64,000 bases of DNA, from positions 62,001 to 126,000 of the forward strand of contig JAXGGA010001022.1 in assembly GCA_038373865.1 (NCBI GenBank), written 5' to 3'. Position numbers and translations under genes: made by a program. Below the pieces are notes generated by a model. The model was not told the DNA's origin. It did not search any database and saw nothing but the letters and a program-made list of their open reading frames with translations. The DNA comes from Uloborus plumipes. Taxonomy: Eukaryota; Arthropoda; Arachnida; Araneae; Uloboridae. Below, in pieces: positions 36,392 to 51,300 of this stretch (the first letter of the stretch is position 1; each line of letters opens with the position of its first letter).

Positions 36392-39300
36392 CACTCACAT
36401 CAAACATCGTGGGGGAGAGGGGGAGGGGGCAGCTAGAAATTAGACTCATAACACACACAAAAAAGTATGTGTGTTTGGGCAGTGTGCGAAACTGGCCCCC
36501 TCCCGAATTTTTTTCCTGGATACAGCCTTGATATATATACAGGGTGAGTTTGACCGAATCTGCTATACGAAAGGGGGTGGTAGAACAGCCCAGGCGGACA
36601 CATAGAACCACCCATTATCGTGTCCTATTCGCAACCGTAACTGAGTTATGGCGGATCTAAGAAAAATGAGTGAAAAAACAAAATTCCGCGAAAAAGACCA
36701 ATTTCTGAAGTTTCTGTAAGAGCTACACACAAAATGAAGACATATTTGGAAAGAAAAGACTAAATCCTACAAAATGACACCTTTTTCTTTAAGATAATGA
36801 CCTTTTACAGCGAGCTACAAGCTTTGAAAAATCGAAAACACCCCCAATTAAAATGACACCCAAATTTTCAATTGATACTTTCAAAAACAACCGTATGTGC
36901 TACAACCTTACTAAACACTACCTACGTACTTCTGCACATTCTTCAAATGCGGTTCGAGACTTTCTGACAGAACACTCAGCAATGGATTTGTCATTCGGAT
37001 CCCATTCCTTGGCCACCTAGATCACCAGACCTGACGCCAGTGAGCTTCTTTACTTGGGGATCCTTGAATCAAGCAGTCTACTGCTCAGCTGCAACCAGTT
37101 TGTAGGACTTGTGCATTTGGCTTGATGGAGCAGTAGCAAAAGTGAGAAACGAAATTTCATTGAGAGCGACGGTAGTTTCTGTCTGTAAAAGACCATCTCT
37201 CAGGTGTGGGGGATGATAATTTCAGTAACTTTGGAAAATTTTGAAGATTGTTTACATGTAAATATACTCATAGATGTTAGTGTAACTCTTTTGATTTTGC
37301 ATTTTTCTTTGTGAAAAGCGCGTTAAAGTAATGCTTCCTTTGTTTCTACGTGTTGTTGTCTTCTGTTGTGATTGTTAACTTAATAAAGTGTTACAATTTA
37401 ATATTTAGCTATAAAACTTTCCTTTTCTTGAATAAAGGAAACAGTACACTTACATGAAATAGAAAATTAAGAACATAAAAGTATGACGCTGGTTTCTCTA
37501 TTTTGACAAAGGACGATTTTCATACTGTTACAAACAAAAGCCAGAATATCTGCTGAACTTAAAGCCCAATATGATTTTCTGTTGTATCATCTGAAAGCTA
37601 GTAAAATAGGCCAGTTTTTAGTAGATTTGATTGATTGTAAGCACAGATGGTTGCTTTTGAAAATATCAATTGAAAATTGGGGTGTCATTTTAATTCTGAG
37701 CGTGTTTCCGATGTTTCAAAGCTTGTAACTTGCTGTAAAAGGCCACTAGGTGTCATTTTGTAGGATTTAGTCTGTTCTTTCCAAAACAGGTCTTCATGAG
37801 GACTTGTGAACTTTTTCTTTTTCATTAAGATTTCGTTCATGTTTTTTACTTATACGGGAAAGTAGTCGTAAATAGACTAAATTGAAGCGTGTTGAATCAT
37901 ACATAATCAAAAAAGTTATGAATACATTTTTTTCAAACGTGAAACCTTAACACAAAGAATACAAACCCAGCAAGTAAAACTACCATAGCGCTGGAAACAA
38001 TTTCCCTTTCAGACATAGTCCTCTCAATTTTATTTGAAGCTTCTGCAAATAAAATTGAAATTAACTGTTTTAATATTACAAGCTGCTCTTAATATCATTA
38101 TATATACTATATTTACAATCATATTTGTCTTCATAACGTTAACTATAACGTCAATCTAAACTGCAAATATCTTTTTCTTTACGAAACTTAGATTTTCCAC
38201 ATGCAATAAAACTTTAACCGATGTTGCGACTATTATCATAAATTTGTCAAAGAATCAATTGAGTTAAATAAATTGAAAATATTTCAAAATGCATTTAACA
38301 TATGATGAATATATTAAATCAACAAATTCTATTAATATTTTTTTTGATATGTTGCCCCCCAAGAACTTCTTTTGCTAATACTATATCAAAATTCTTTTCT
38401 TATACTGGTAAACAGTGGATTAAATATTAAACCAAAGACGCCGAAGATTTATCAAGGAGCATTTGTTAAATGCTCCTTGATAAATTCATTGCCTTCAAAT
38501 AGTAAGAAAAAAGTTTTAAACTGGTAGTTTTTGAAAGGTTCTCAAACACACTTTAATTCCTGGCGATTTCTTTTTTTTTTTGATTCAAATATAGATGATT
38601 TAGGACATTGTGAGAGGAAAAAATTGGTTATTTGCAGGAACGCATGCAAAATTTTTCACAAGAGGTGTAATATAAGAACAAGAACTTTATTTTACTATTA
38701 TTACCAGCAATTGAATCATTATTTAGTTTTCAATTTCAGAATAAGCAAAGGTTAGCTTTGTCTTAAATATTATATGTGCTTTGGTATTAATTAAGACCGT
38801 GTGCATTTCCTTGTTTCTCTTACTGAATTCAATATTAATTTGCCTTTGACATTGATCTTTAAATTTCAGAAAAATTATAATTGCTAAGGTAAGATGCGGA
38901 GAATAAAAAAAAGTCGAAGAGCCTTATGTTTAAATTTACTATTTCAATATAACTCCCTCAGTTTTCTACATTCACTGGGAGGATTTTTAATTTTCAATTT
39001 TGTAGGCATTATCGTTAAGAGTATTTGCCATGCAGTTAAAATATTAGAGGTATACCAATGTTTCAAACGCCAGAGGTGTAGGGGGTGAATAGTTTGTACA
39101 ATACTATGCAGATAGATTAAATACTTTTATGGTTCCTAGGCTAATCCCGCTAGTTCCTAAGCTAGGATGGCAGGCGAACAGTAGGCCATTCTTTTAAAAT
39201 TAACAGGAACTAGGCAACAGCAGAGGATACCTCACCATATGTTACATCCAGTTTGATCAGCCACAGGAATCCGGTTATACACAGACTCAAATCTTTCCGG

Positions 39301-42300
39301 TCCTGCTAGGCGTAGCTTCTAACAGCACAACCTTCATTTTATTACTTCAAAATACACCACTTTCGTCTTCCATTGCAGAAGTTTTAGAAATCCTCCCGCT
39401 CTTTTAGCAGGACTAACGAAAACCAATCTTTACATTTTAATCAACCACCACATTCTCTGCGTGGCAAAATCAATAACGAGCAAAACAGCCCACATGGCGA
39501 ACTTTCAGCACCAAAACAAGGACCGTCACACTGCAGCTATGGTACTGTCTGATCTAAGGTAAAAAGTTCCGCGTATTTACACATGCGTCAGGTTTTCTCT
39601 GATCTTACCAAAATAGGGGTGTACGGTTCGATAACAATAAAAAACATTTTGAGTCGTATCAAACAACGTGGAACGATGCTAATTTCAAGTACATAGTTAG
39701 GTTGAATATGTCAAAAGGATATAGCAAGTACAAGTTTTGAGTTGAAAACTTCGAAAAATTATCACCCACAACCCATCCATCTACTTTTTTTTTAAGTGGA
39801 ACTGTTCCCGAGTGCCAGGAGCGGTTTTCACGGACGGACAGTATTAAGGGAAAAGAGCGGGAGGATTTCTAAAATTTCTGCAATGGAAGACGGAGATGGT
39901 GTATTTCAAAGTAATAAAATGAAGATTGTGCTGTTAGAAGCTAGGCCTAGCAGGGCCGGAGGGTTAAGGCCTATTCACACTACGACCGATCCGGCAGTGC
40001 GAACCGAATTTTTCGCTGCGAAACTGGTACTCGAAATTCTTTGCCATGACAACACGCCGAAAAATCGGCTTCCGTTGCCGCTCTAGAAAGCAGGATATCG
40101 TCGGGCCCGAAACCAGACCGGTTCTTCGGTAGCGACTTCATTGGCTCTCTCCGCAGGTGCGCGCTCTTTGTAATTAGAGTCGACGTATAACCGGATTCCT
40201 ATTTATTTATTTACTTATGATTGTTTATTTACTTATTTACTTATGTTTTTAGCCTATGAATCCATTTATTGATTTACCCCGAACCTGAAAATACAGCTCA
40301 TCTTTTTTATTTCCCATAGAAATATGTTTAGATATTTGTTAGGTTATGAGTTAAAATGAAATAAAAATGACGATCATTTTGTGTGAAGGGTAAATAAAAT
40401 CAAGTACCTTCCTTTTCAGCTCTAGAATCATCCTCGCCATGACCAACTTCTAGTTTTCTGACATCAATGTCCGTGTTTTGTTGGATGATTTTGGAATCTA
40501 ACATCAATTGCAAAAGATCGGCTTTTTTGGACTGAAACGAAATATGTCTCGTGAAAGTAAAGAATTAATTCTAGAAAACATCAATTGCTTTGCAAACGAT
40601 CTATTAATGCAAAAGTAAGAAGTGCTACAGTTGAAACTATCTATCTCGAATTTCATGAGACAGCAGAAAATTAGAGTTAAAAAGGTTTCGAGATTCAGAG
40701 GTTTTGGATCTAAAGTTATAATAATAAGCAATTGAAATAAAAAAGTCACGGTTAATATTTTCTTCAACGTTTATATTTTTGAAAAATTTAATATTTTATC
40801 TATCTTTATTACACGTTTAACTAATTGCATTGATTATATCGATAGTAAATTTATACAGACCTACAAGAACAAAAATCTACGTTTTACTGCTTGTAAAAAT
40901 CGTTTTGGATTAAATTCGAAAATAAATGTAGCCAGGAATCCGAGGTGTAGAGGTTTTCGGGGAAATTTATTTGAGATAAACATGGAAAACAACGTTGAAT
41001 TAATTCTATAAATGCAGGAAAATTGAAAAGGTTCGATATGCGGAGGTTTTTGAAATAGGAACGTTCAAGATAAACGGGTTTGACTGGTATTGTAAAACAA
41101 GCATTTCATAAAAGGTATGACTGAGGGTACATTTGAAGCTGAGATTACCAACAAATCGTAAACTCAGCTGTTTGTAATCTCAGCTTCAATGAGACATCCC
41201 CTTCCAGCACGGTTTTTGATAATTTCATATTGATGAGTCCATAACAAGGACGAAACTGCAGTCTCTCTTTGGATGTTACAACCATGCTGTCGGTATATTG
41301 CAAGTACCACCAATATTTTTAACGAATGATACATGCTCAATTAAAATTCTCTTTTAAAACGTTTGATGCAAGTTTTAAAAGTGAAGCTTCATGCTTTTAA
41401 GAGTACACAGATCAATATTAATTAAATAAATACTTTAGTGATTGAAAAGTAAATTAAGATTTTTCAACCTTCAATCACACAAAATTGCAGATTAATGCAA
41501 GAACGTGTTATTTTTTGTGATCAAGAGCTGGAAAACTTTAATTTACAGTTCAATGTTATTTTAATTCCTTCGGACAAAAGCAATTCGTTACCTGAGGGTT
41601 GCTTCGGCGATATTCTATCACTTGTTTAAGACCTTTACTCAGCATGATTCCTGGCTTAGTTCCCCGGTTCAGAAGACCCAGCACAAGTCCCTGGATTTTT
41701 ATGCATAAAAGCCGCAACCAAGGGAAGCACACTAATGCAATTAAAAAATAACTTTAGAAATTATTATTCATATAAATGAGCTATGCCATTAAACGATTTA
41801 TTAATAGAACTTAATTATGCTTCTTGAAGATAATAAAAATATTGTTAACGATATGCTGCGGTTTCATATGTTTAAAAGTTATGCATTAAAGTTGTAGCAG
41901 CAGTCTTTTTCACCTAGAAAAAAAAAAAGCAAAAGAAACACGAATGTAGTCAAGCATTTTACCGATGTCTGTCCACGAATTTTCTTTGGGAGTTGTCCCG
42001 CTGAAGACATTTCGTCGCTTTGGAAGAATAACGATGCAACTCAAAAAAATCGAAAAATGACATTTTATATCATTTTATTCAGAAAAAATCGCTCTTTATG
42101 ATGAACATGGTTACAACTCAAAAGTGTCAAAAATATCCGTCATTATAAAAAAAAAAAATCCGTCAAATTAAAATTACGTCATTAGTTAAAATGCCATTGA
42201 AGTCAATCATGCTACATTAGAAAAGAGATTAAAAAAGGTTTTTTTTTTATGCTAGTTTCATTAAAATAGTCGCAATAGTTTTGAGCACAAGCGCGATAGA

Positions 42301-45300
42301 AGTTAGTTTCTGAAAAGTTAAAAATTGCTCTCCTGAAAAATGGGCTTTTTGGAGTTGCAGCGTTGTTCTTCCAAAGCGACGATTTGCTCTTTCTGAGGTT
42401 TCAATTGAGACATGTTTGAGACATAAGATACATTTTTTAATGAAACTAAAAAACCAAAATGCATAAAAATTAATATTATAATTATTTTGTAAAAAAGTCT
42501 TTCTGATGGAACAGTATTTCTATTTTCTAGGCGTTCTGTTTTAACTTGCATGATATTTATTTTCGCAGTCGTTCGTCCTAAATGCATACTTCCAGTGACA
42601 AAAGTGCTCCAAATGAGGTGCAGAACTAATATTAAAAGTTAAAAGCGAAATTTAATTTTTTCATACGGATTCCAGGTCCCCTAACAAAAAACTTAGGAAA
42701 AAAAATCTCCACACCGAAAAATAATTCCAACACAAAAAATTTGAAAGATTTGCGTAGTTTTGCGTGTGCCCTTTCAGTAGAATGACCCGTAGTCAGGGCC
42801 ATGCTCCACATCAGCGTAAAACGCGACCGAAACTGAAGGCAGAAACCGAAAATTCGGGTACTTTCCATAGGAACACCATTGAATCAATTTTACGCTTCTG
42901 CCTATTTTTTTTTTTTGCTTTACGTCGATGTGGAGCATGGCCCTTACTCTACTAAAACCGATTTAGCGCCTGTATTTCCCCCAATACATCTCATTGAGAG
43001 CGAGTGTAAAGTGGTGTAAGTCACAAAACGCGGCGTTTCATATCTCGGTGAAAACTGGTCGTACTAATGGCAGTTTTTTTTTTGTATTCGAATTGTTTTT
43101 TATGCTCATAATTTCCCTATATATAAGTTAGGGAACCTACGATGTGTATAAAAAGTTAAATTTAGAGTTCTTTGTCTTTTTTTTTTTTCTCGCTGCAAAT
43201 TTTTAAGTTTTTAAAAGCGCGCATGATTTTCAGCATTTTCTGTGCGCATGATTTTCATCATTTTTACCATTAAAAGTACGCAGGACATATGGTTGCGAAA
43301 ATAGAGGTCATGAGAAAGTTGAAGCAAAACACCCTGTATAGTTTCAGCATTGGGTGTGTGTATGAAAGGGGGAATAAAGTCAAGCAATTTCAGCTTTAAA
43401 TTGTTTAAATTTTTGAACTTATAGTGCTGCTTTGGTAAGTTGACCTCTGATATTAATGATTTTTACCTCTTTTTCCGGTGATGGGGAAAGGTAATTGCCG
43501 CGGATTTGAGTAGGGATACTTTTGCAAAACGACTATGAAAGTAACTAATTTTAACGCCAATTACCCTTCTCCATTACCCCAAAAAGAGGTAAACATTGTC
43601 AATGTTGAAGGTTAGCTTACTTGAGCAGCATTATATACATATGTGTTTGAACTTTAACGATGTCTTGGTAGTCTCGCAACTTTATCAACACGATTTCCCA
43701 ATATCGAAAAGACATTTGAAGAAAATTTTATTTTTATAGTTATTGAAAAACCCTAATGTTTATAGAATCAGTACCATCGAGTTAAATGTACAAATTTACA
43801 GCAGTAATAATGAATCATTATCACTCTACAGTTACACACTAAGTTAAATTCTAATTAAAAATATGAAGCGGTTTTTTTAGCCAGTGATAACTACTTGGCA
43901 ATAGCAATTTCCTTCAACGGAGCTAGATAGTGATTAATGGAAGTTTTACTGGCCTACAGAAAACTGTACTTCAAGACGGTTGGTCGTATAATTTCTTGGG
44001 ATTGAAGGAAAAAAAGAAAATTTTACACTTTCAATGAAATCACTCAATCTTCATAAATTAGAATATTTATTTTATTCATTTGAAGTAGGAGTTTTAGAAT
44101 TGGAATATTTTTCACCTGATGAAATCCTAATGAGTCAGCAAACTCTTTGGGACAGTAGTTAAATATTTTTAAATTATTCAATTCAAAAGTAAATAATATC
44201 CACAGCGTATTTAGGTTCAGGATATTTTATTTTGAGATTCAATATTCTTATAGTATTAGTCTTTGTTCATTTTTTATGATAATCCAAGAAGCTAATTAGT
44301 TAAAATAATAGAAATGTGAGCCGGAGCATAGCACCTTCGTTTATTACTTCCATATTTACAGAAAAAATAAATGGATCAAAGTAGAGCGAAATGACTTTTT
44401 TTAGTGGTCACTACTTTTTTTCCCTTCTATTTTTTCGAAATGAAATAAAGAAATGATGCTTGAATAATTACTACTATAATAGATAATATTAAATTAATCT
44501 ACTAGAAACTGGTGCATACTTACAGCCAACAAATATAATGGGGTCTCTATAAGACGTACTGAAGAGCAGTTTTGTAGCATGAAGCAACCTCGATTTGAAG
44601 TTTTTTTGTACATCAGTGCGTACACCAAAAGCTGTTCTTGTTATGACATCCATCGTAAGTCTTTGATAGGTGTCGAATATGTCAAATTCTTCTCCTTGCG
44701 TTGCTCTATCTTTCAACATGTCTAGCATGGTTTCGATGGAGGAATTAATACTTCCAGCCATCTTTAGTCAGTCAAAAAACAAAAGACGAGAAAAAACTTA
44801 ATAAATATTTGCAATATAAAAACAAACATTTTTTTATGATTGCTTTAGATAATTGCTATTGGTAACAGCAAAAAAGAAAATTTCAGTACTATCAGGGGCC
44901 GTATTCTGGTATGGTAAAAAAAGGATCTGCTCGTAAAGCTTGACCACGGAGAGATGGCGGGTGACATTGTAGCAAAAACGGACAACTTAATTTTATTATA
45001 TTTAGCATCAGATAGATAAACTTTAATGAAGCAAGTCGGTAATAAATTAATTTTCTCTTTGATCTAACTTATTTTAAATTGATTCGACCTCAAGGTCACG
45101 CGTCATCTCCCCGTGGTCAATCTTTAGATGTAGTCCGAGAGAAAGATTGCTAACATGGTTGGTTGGTACTGTAGCTTGACCAAGGAGGGATGACGAGTGG
45201 ACTAGAAGCGGAAGAAGACCGCTTCATTTTGTATCAGGTAGCGTCAGCGAGATCACGGAGGCAGTTACAACTTTTATGAACTAAGTAAAAACTTAATTTT

Positions 45301-48300
45301 CTTGCTGATCTGACTTGCTCTTCAAAATTAAATGGTCTGTTTCAACTTTCAGTTCATCCGCCATAACTCCGTTGTCTTTTCCGATGTTACTTTGCATCCC
45401 CGAATTGCAATCTTTTGTTTCATTCAATGCGGTACAAAACAGCTCGATTTGAATCCATCCTGATTAAAAAAAAAAAAAAAAAAACCATTCCCCGAAGATT
45501 TTGAGTGAAAAAAAACCAGACAGTGTGTGAATAGTGTCTCATCAAATATCTGCAGTTCATTTTCTAAAGCACAATATGTTTTAAAATCTTATTTGTTATC
45601 AAAGCGATGACCATCAATGTTAACGTTTAGATATCATATTATTTGAATAAACTAATAAGATTTTAGGTAAAGGGGTAAAAATTTACCTGTTTCATTTTCG
45701 CTGTTGTGAAAGTGGGTGTGAGTACACTTCTGACGTCTTTCCATTCTTGTCCTTCAAGGATTAGAACACTTTGCCCTAACTCGTCCTTTTTGCTGTATTT
45801 TACCAATGGATTGAAAGGCTATTAGCAGTATAAAAATGTTAATGACAGTTTCATAGAATTTATTTTCAAAGTAATAATCATTTTTCAGTTTTACAATGTA
45901 TTAGAACAAAAAATATGGACAACAGTATGTTTAAATCCTTCCATCAAATCTGTTATTGTGATGCTATTGAAAATTTTAGCTTCTGAAAATGAAAATTAAA
46001 AAAAAATAAATGTTTCAGCAAAGCTTTCTAAACCAGGCATGGTGTTCGTTGTAAGCGTAGTTAATATTAATTAAAGAAAAAAAAACAAGATATTAAAATT
46101 TGAAAAACATCCGGCTAGCGTCAAAAATTTAATAACATTCTGAAAAGTTATCTTGAAAAGCTGTTTGAAAGTAATATTTAGAAACTGGTTAATGACATAT
46201 TTACAATTTCATTTCCAGGAAAAAAAAAGTTTTGTAATATTTGCCGCGACTTTTAAAAGTCGTAATCCTTTAGTAGCGTCACTGGGGCGCGCGGTCGAGG
46301 GGGTCAGGGTTACCCCGATGGGTGTGTCGCTGAGTGACGGGGATCAATCGGGAGAGAGTAACACATAATAACATTTATATAAAAAACATAATTTTAATAC
46401 TAAAATCCCCCCCCCCCAGTATATCTTTAAGAGCCATTATTTTGAAATTCAGACAAGGTGTGGCAGTGACCATTTTTAATTTTCCTCATTTTTTTTATAT
46501 GTCAAAGTACATCACGAGAAGTGAACATTCTGAAGTTTGTAGCCCCCCAAAAAATGTTGTTCGCTCGGTAAAAATTCCCAAAGATTATGCAGCGCTTTTT
46601 TGGTAAAACGGCTGAAAGACGCATTTCAGTGCGCTGTAGTTTTTTACGGGAACGCCACCCCATGGTTATGTTTACATTTATTGATTGTACAGTCATAGAA
46701 AAAAAAAACGAAACACTCGCTCGTATTCAAAGACTATTAACACTAGAGACACGTATGTTATGTTATTTTTTCAGGAATAATGTGCTCTACAAATTTTTGT
46801 TAGTAAATTGTTGTTAAGGGGTCGTCTTCATATAAAAATTGGCATCAACTTTAAAATTTTATATGAAAACCCTCTTTTTTTATTGCATAATTGTGATCAG
46901 CTACATCATTTAACTTTGAAAACCAAATTGCTTTAAATTTGCTCCTGCCGTTGCTTCACAATTGAACTGAGAACAAACCGTCCAGTAATGTTAAAAATAT
47001 TTTTGATACTTGGGCATATAATACCTAAACCACGATAGATACGGCAAAATTTGTTTTTTGATATCGAAGTATGAACCAACCCACCAATAAAAACATCATT
47101 GACTTCCTCTCAGATAAAATTTTGAATTTTTTATGAATTATTAAATTAATATTTGAAAAAATGATGATCTGGAACCCTATAATATTTTGATGGAGAAACA
47201 ATCTAGAAAGGGTTTCAAATGAGAATCCAAAATGGAAGCTCAAAATGTCCAGTAGTTTTTGAGATATGCTAAAAGAACCACTTTTAGGGACCATATACAA
47301 CTGTGCAAACTGAAACAATAGCTGGGAATTTCTGTGTAAAGAAAGAGGAATATGCTTATCCACCAGTTGAAGAACATGCTCAGCGTTTTTATATACTATT
47401 TAGTTTTCGACAGAGCCATACGTTGAAAGCGAAACAGTAAATAAAACTGCTGAGTATATTTTTAAACTGGTGGACAATCCAACTTTTTGTCCATTAGTGA
47501 AAAGTCTATTTTCATGCAACATATAGCAATTCAGAAAACTTTTTTCGTGGACACTTGATTTTCATAGAAAACTATAGTATCTCGGAAGGTTATTCGGAAT
47601 AAGTTAATAATTAGACGTTCTTTTAAATTCTGAGCCACGGTTTTAACCTTATTGCCAATCCTAATACAGTAGTTTACATAAATACAAGAGGTTACTTTTA
47701 AATTGTAACCTCTCTCTAGAAGGTATGTGCTGCATGTGTTAGTGCGTAGCTAAAAGTATGCATCTATCTTTGTTTAACCAAAAAGATAAAATGTTGCATT
47801 TTCCCCTTGAACTCTACACAGTAGGGTTTTCTCTTCCAAATTTCAAAAATTACTTTTTCTTTAACAATACCCGAGAATTTTCAATTAATTACAAAAAGCA
47901 AACGTATTATTGCGAGTAGCTTTGGGTAATTTAACCGAAAAAATATGACAAGTCAACTCTTTGTAAATTTCGACCTTGAAAGTAGCATTTTAAATGTGGT
48001 GGTGGTCCCTAAATCTTTGGTCGGTCATAACTTTTGTTCCACTGGTCCTACAGTGATGCCGCTCGGTACCCAGCACACTTTTGGCACTCCGCACCTAATT
48101 ATGTAACCAAATGTAGGGGTTCCTATTGGAAAATTCAGACTTTGAGTTCATTTCACTTTTTATATAGCCCCTTATCAAAATTTTAATCACACAGTTTTAA
48201 AGAAGACTTTAATCTATGTTAGAAGACACCTTTCTTTTGATCTTAGCAAGTTTTGCAGCTGAATAATTCAGAGTGTTTCGTTTTTTCTTTCTATGACTGT

Positions 48301-51300
48301 ACAGTGTGCAGTTATGAGGACCGCATAGTTATTTGGGTTGGGGTGTGTTGCTTTCTTTAGTTAAGGGACTGCAAAGTATAGTTTTCAGTCCATTTTCGCT
48401 CGACTTTGAACTGCGTTATTTCCCCTTAAAAGCAACCCCCCGAAATTTTTTTAACATATAGTGAAAATTTATACTATGAAGAGAATATGTGGTAAAAAAA
48501 ATGTTTAATATTTCCTTACTTTGAAGAGAAAAAGACTTAGACATTTTTTAAATTTTTCAAAATTTGGTGTTTTTTGATCGCATTTAACTCAAAACAGCAA
48601 CCCTAGAAAAAAATACCGTTTATGAATTAAAGAACCTACAGATATGTAGAATAACGTAACAAAGAAAGTTGCGTGGGGTCTCGTCTCGTTTTCAAGAAAA
48701 TATTTTTTTTTTGTAGCTCATTTTAATGCTTTTCTCTCATAGTAAAATGTGTCCATCAAGTAGGTCAGATCTGCAGAAACTTTAAGTATATAGTAATGAT
48801 GTATTTAAATTTGTATATGGAAAGAGAAAAGGACTACAAACACTTAATTTTGTAGAAAATTTTTATAATTTTTAGTTTTTTAATTGCAATTAACTCAAAA
48901 AACATGAAATCCTGAGAGAACTATTGAATGCACATATTACTAGTTTTGAAATATTGAAAAAAGTAAATTCGTTGGGAGGTATCTTCAGATGTATTCTAGT
49001 GGGAGGTCACAGTGACCTCCCGAAAAATTTCATGATCGAAAAATTTTGCTGATGATTGGGCAAACTTGGAAACAATGCTCCAACATTGAAATTTTCTATT
49101 TATTTATTTCTTACATGTTATGATTATTTTTTATATCATATGGTACCTGAATATGGGTCATTCCATGGTAACTGAGGTTACATCTGATACACTTGTGCGT
49201 GGTTTAACACTTTTTCTAATGAAAAAAAAAATGTTTTGGAAAGGTTATTGAATTTTTTAAAAAATTTAAACTACGTTTAACTTATTTAGGAAATACAAAA
49301 CATGTAAACACATATAATACGTATTAACCAATAAATTAATTTCTTTTAGTAACTCAGGTTACTTAAAACAGACTTCTGACATACTTAGTTCACTAAGAAC
49401 TTAAAATTTTGCTTTTGTTAAAATTTTTGATTGATACAAAGTATTGTACATAAATTTATAGATTCTAAGCTACTTTAAAACTTACATTTGAATGTAAACA
49501 ACTACATAGTTTTTTTCATTAATTATTCACTTAGTAACTCAGGTTACACATCACAAAAATTCTTTCAATATTACTTTTTTTCCTAGTAATTAATTTAAGC
49601 TATCTGAAAAAAAAAACACTGTTGCCAATAGAATTTAACATCTTTTTGACAAAATCAAACAAAAATTGTCCAAAAAAATTTGTTTCGAAAAATGACTCGC
49701 ATGTTCTACTTTCTATGGAATGACCCATATGTGTAAAAACGACGTTAAAAATAAAGCGGCCAGGGGTCTCTTCTAATTTCATAGAAAAAAAAAGTAGCAG
49801 ATTTTAATGCGTTCTTTCGTAGTAAAATGTGTCCAGTATGTATAGGTCAGATCTGCTAAAACTTAAAATATATGATAATAATTTATGTATATGTGTACAG
49901 CAATTTTTGAGTGTATAGTAATAGTGAAAAAGAATCACAGCACTTAATTATGTCTGAATTTTTAGAACTATTGAATTTACATATTACTAGCTGGCAATGA
50001 CTAGAAATATTCGAAAAAGTAAATACTGTGAGGTATTTTCAAAGGCTCCCCAATGGGAAGTCAAATGAGGTCAGTGTGACCTCCAGAAAAATTTCATATT
50101 CGGAAAAATTTTCTGAAATTTCAGCAACTTTGAGAACAATACTGCAGCATTGAAATTTTCTATTTATTTATTTTTTACGCGTGGGCTTGATCGTATTTTA
50201 TCATTCGAAAAAATTGGGAAATTCCTTTGGCAAATTAAGAACTTCTTCTTGAGAAGTATAAGACGCGGCTTCGCTCCAACGCGGTTTTTTCTTTTTTTTT
50301 TTTAATTTCTTATTTCAATTTTTGTATTTTGCCTTTTTAATGCACTATCGTATTAACTCTTTCTCGAAAAAGAGTAACAAAAATGTTTTCTGAAAGTAAG
50401 GTAAAATATTGGGAGGTGGCGGGGGGGGGGGTAGCACTAGTAGATGGGAGGAGGGGGGATGGTTTTAAAATCGCTGCAGAAAAGTGTTATCCAGTTTTCA
50501 ACCGTTAAGCAACTGGGGAAAGTATATCAATGTATTAGGAATAAATACTTTTTCAATAGTATTCAACTACTTGCTTTGCAAAGCGGAAGTATTACCTTCA
50601 ATTTCGAAGAAATGAAGATGATTCTGTCATTAATTTACAATTATTACATCATCGAACAAGTTGCAGTACCGTAAAGTCTGGTTACTTGGACCCACAAGGG
50701 GGTTACTTGAGCCCACAGTAAAATGATAAAATCTGGGTTTGGTACTAGCGTTAGAGACTGCAGAGTGCTTCTACCTAGCGGAGAAACGAGGAACTACGTG
50801 CAAGTCTTCAACTAGTAAGTACCAAACCCAGATTTTATCATTTTACTGTAATGGGCTCAAGTAACCCCCTAGGGTCCAAGTAACCCGACTTTACTGTATT
50901 TTAATAGGCAGTGTGTACGAACTGTGTGCGTAGTTTATTACCCAATAATAAAATTATGATATTTATTTTCTAAATTCTCATATCTATTTCTCATCTTTTG
51001 TGCAATATGTTTTTGTGCATACTAGTATGAGCATAGCCGTGACTAAAGGGTGTTTTGATATATCATGTCTAGAGACGCTAACTCTGTTGAAAAACGTATT
51101 TAAAAGGTAGTAAATAAGTTTTATATGCTCTTACTTGGATAATGTTAGATTTACATGTAAATCCTACTTCACCGAAATTTAAATAACGCGGTCAAGTCTG
51201 GAACATATTAACCGAGATAAACGAAGGTTGATTTTTTAAGAATTATAAGAAATTTTAAAATTCCGGAAATGAAATGAAAATATATGCTAAGAAATGCTTT

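Larger units (their letters stand above)
38043..40407. other. P450 intron 8 content
   Basis: It holds a perfect 18-bp-arm hairpin at 38447-38485 and a long inverted repeat at about 39290-39970. Its loop includes a block that recurs inverted at the right edge of the window. A CpG-richer block at 39960-40190 has no recognisable coding. Confidence 0.5.

Noticed and set aside
38447..38485. microRNA precursor
   Set aside because: The 18-bp arms and 3-base loop are too short for a normal Drosha/Dicer substrate.
46243..46375. tRNA gene or CpG-island promoter in the GC-rich patch
   Set aside because: No cloverleaf, no A or B box and no exon nearby.
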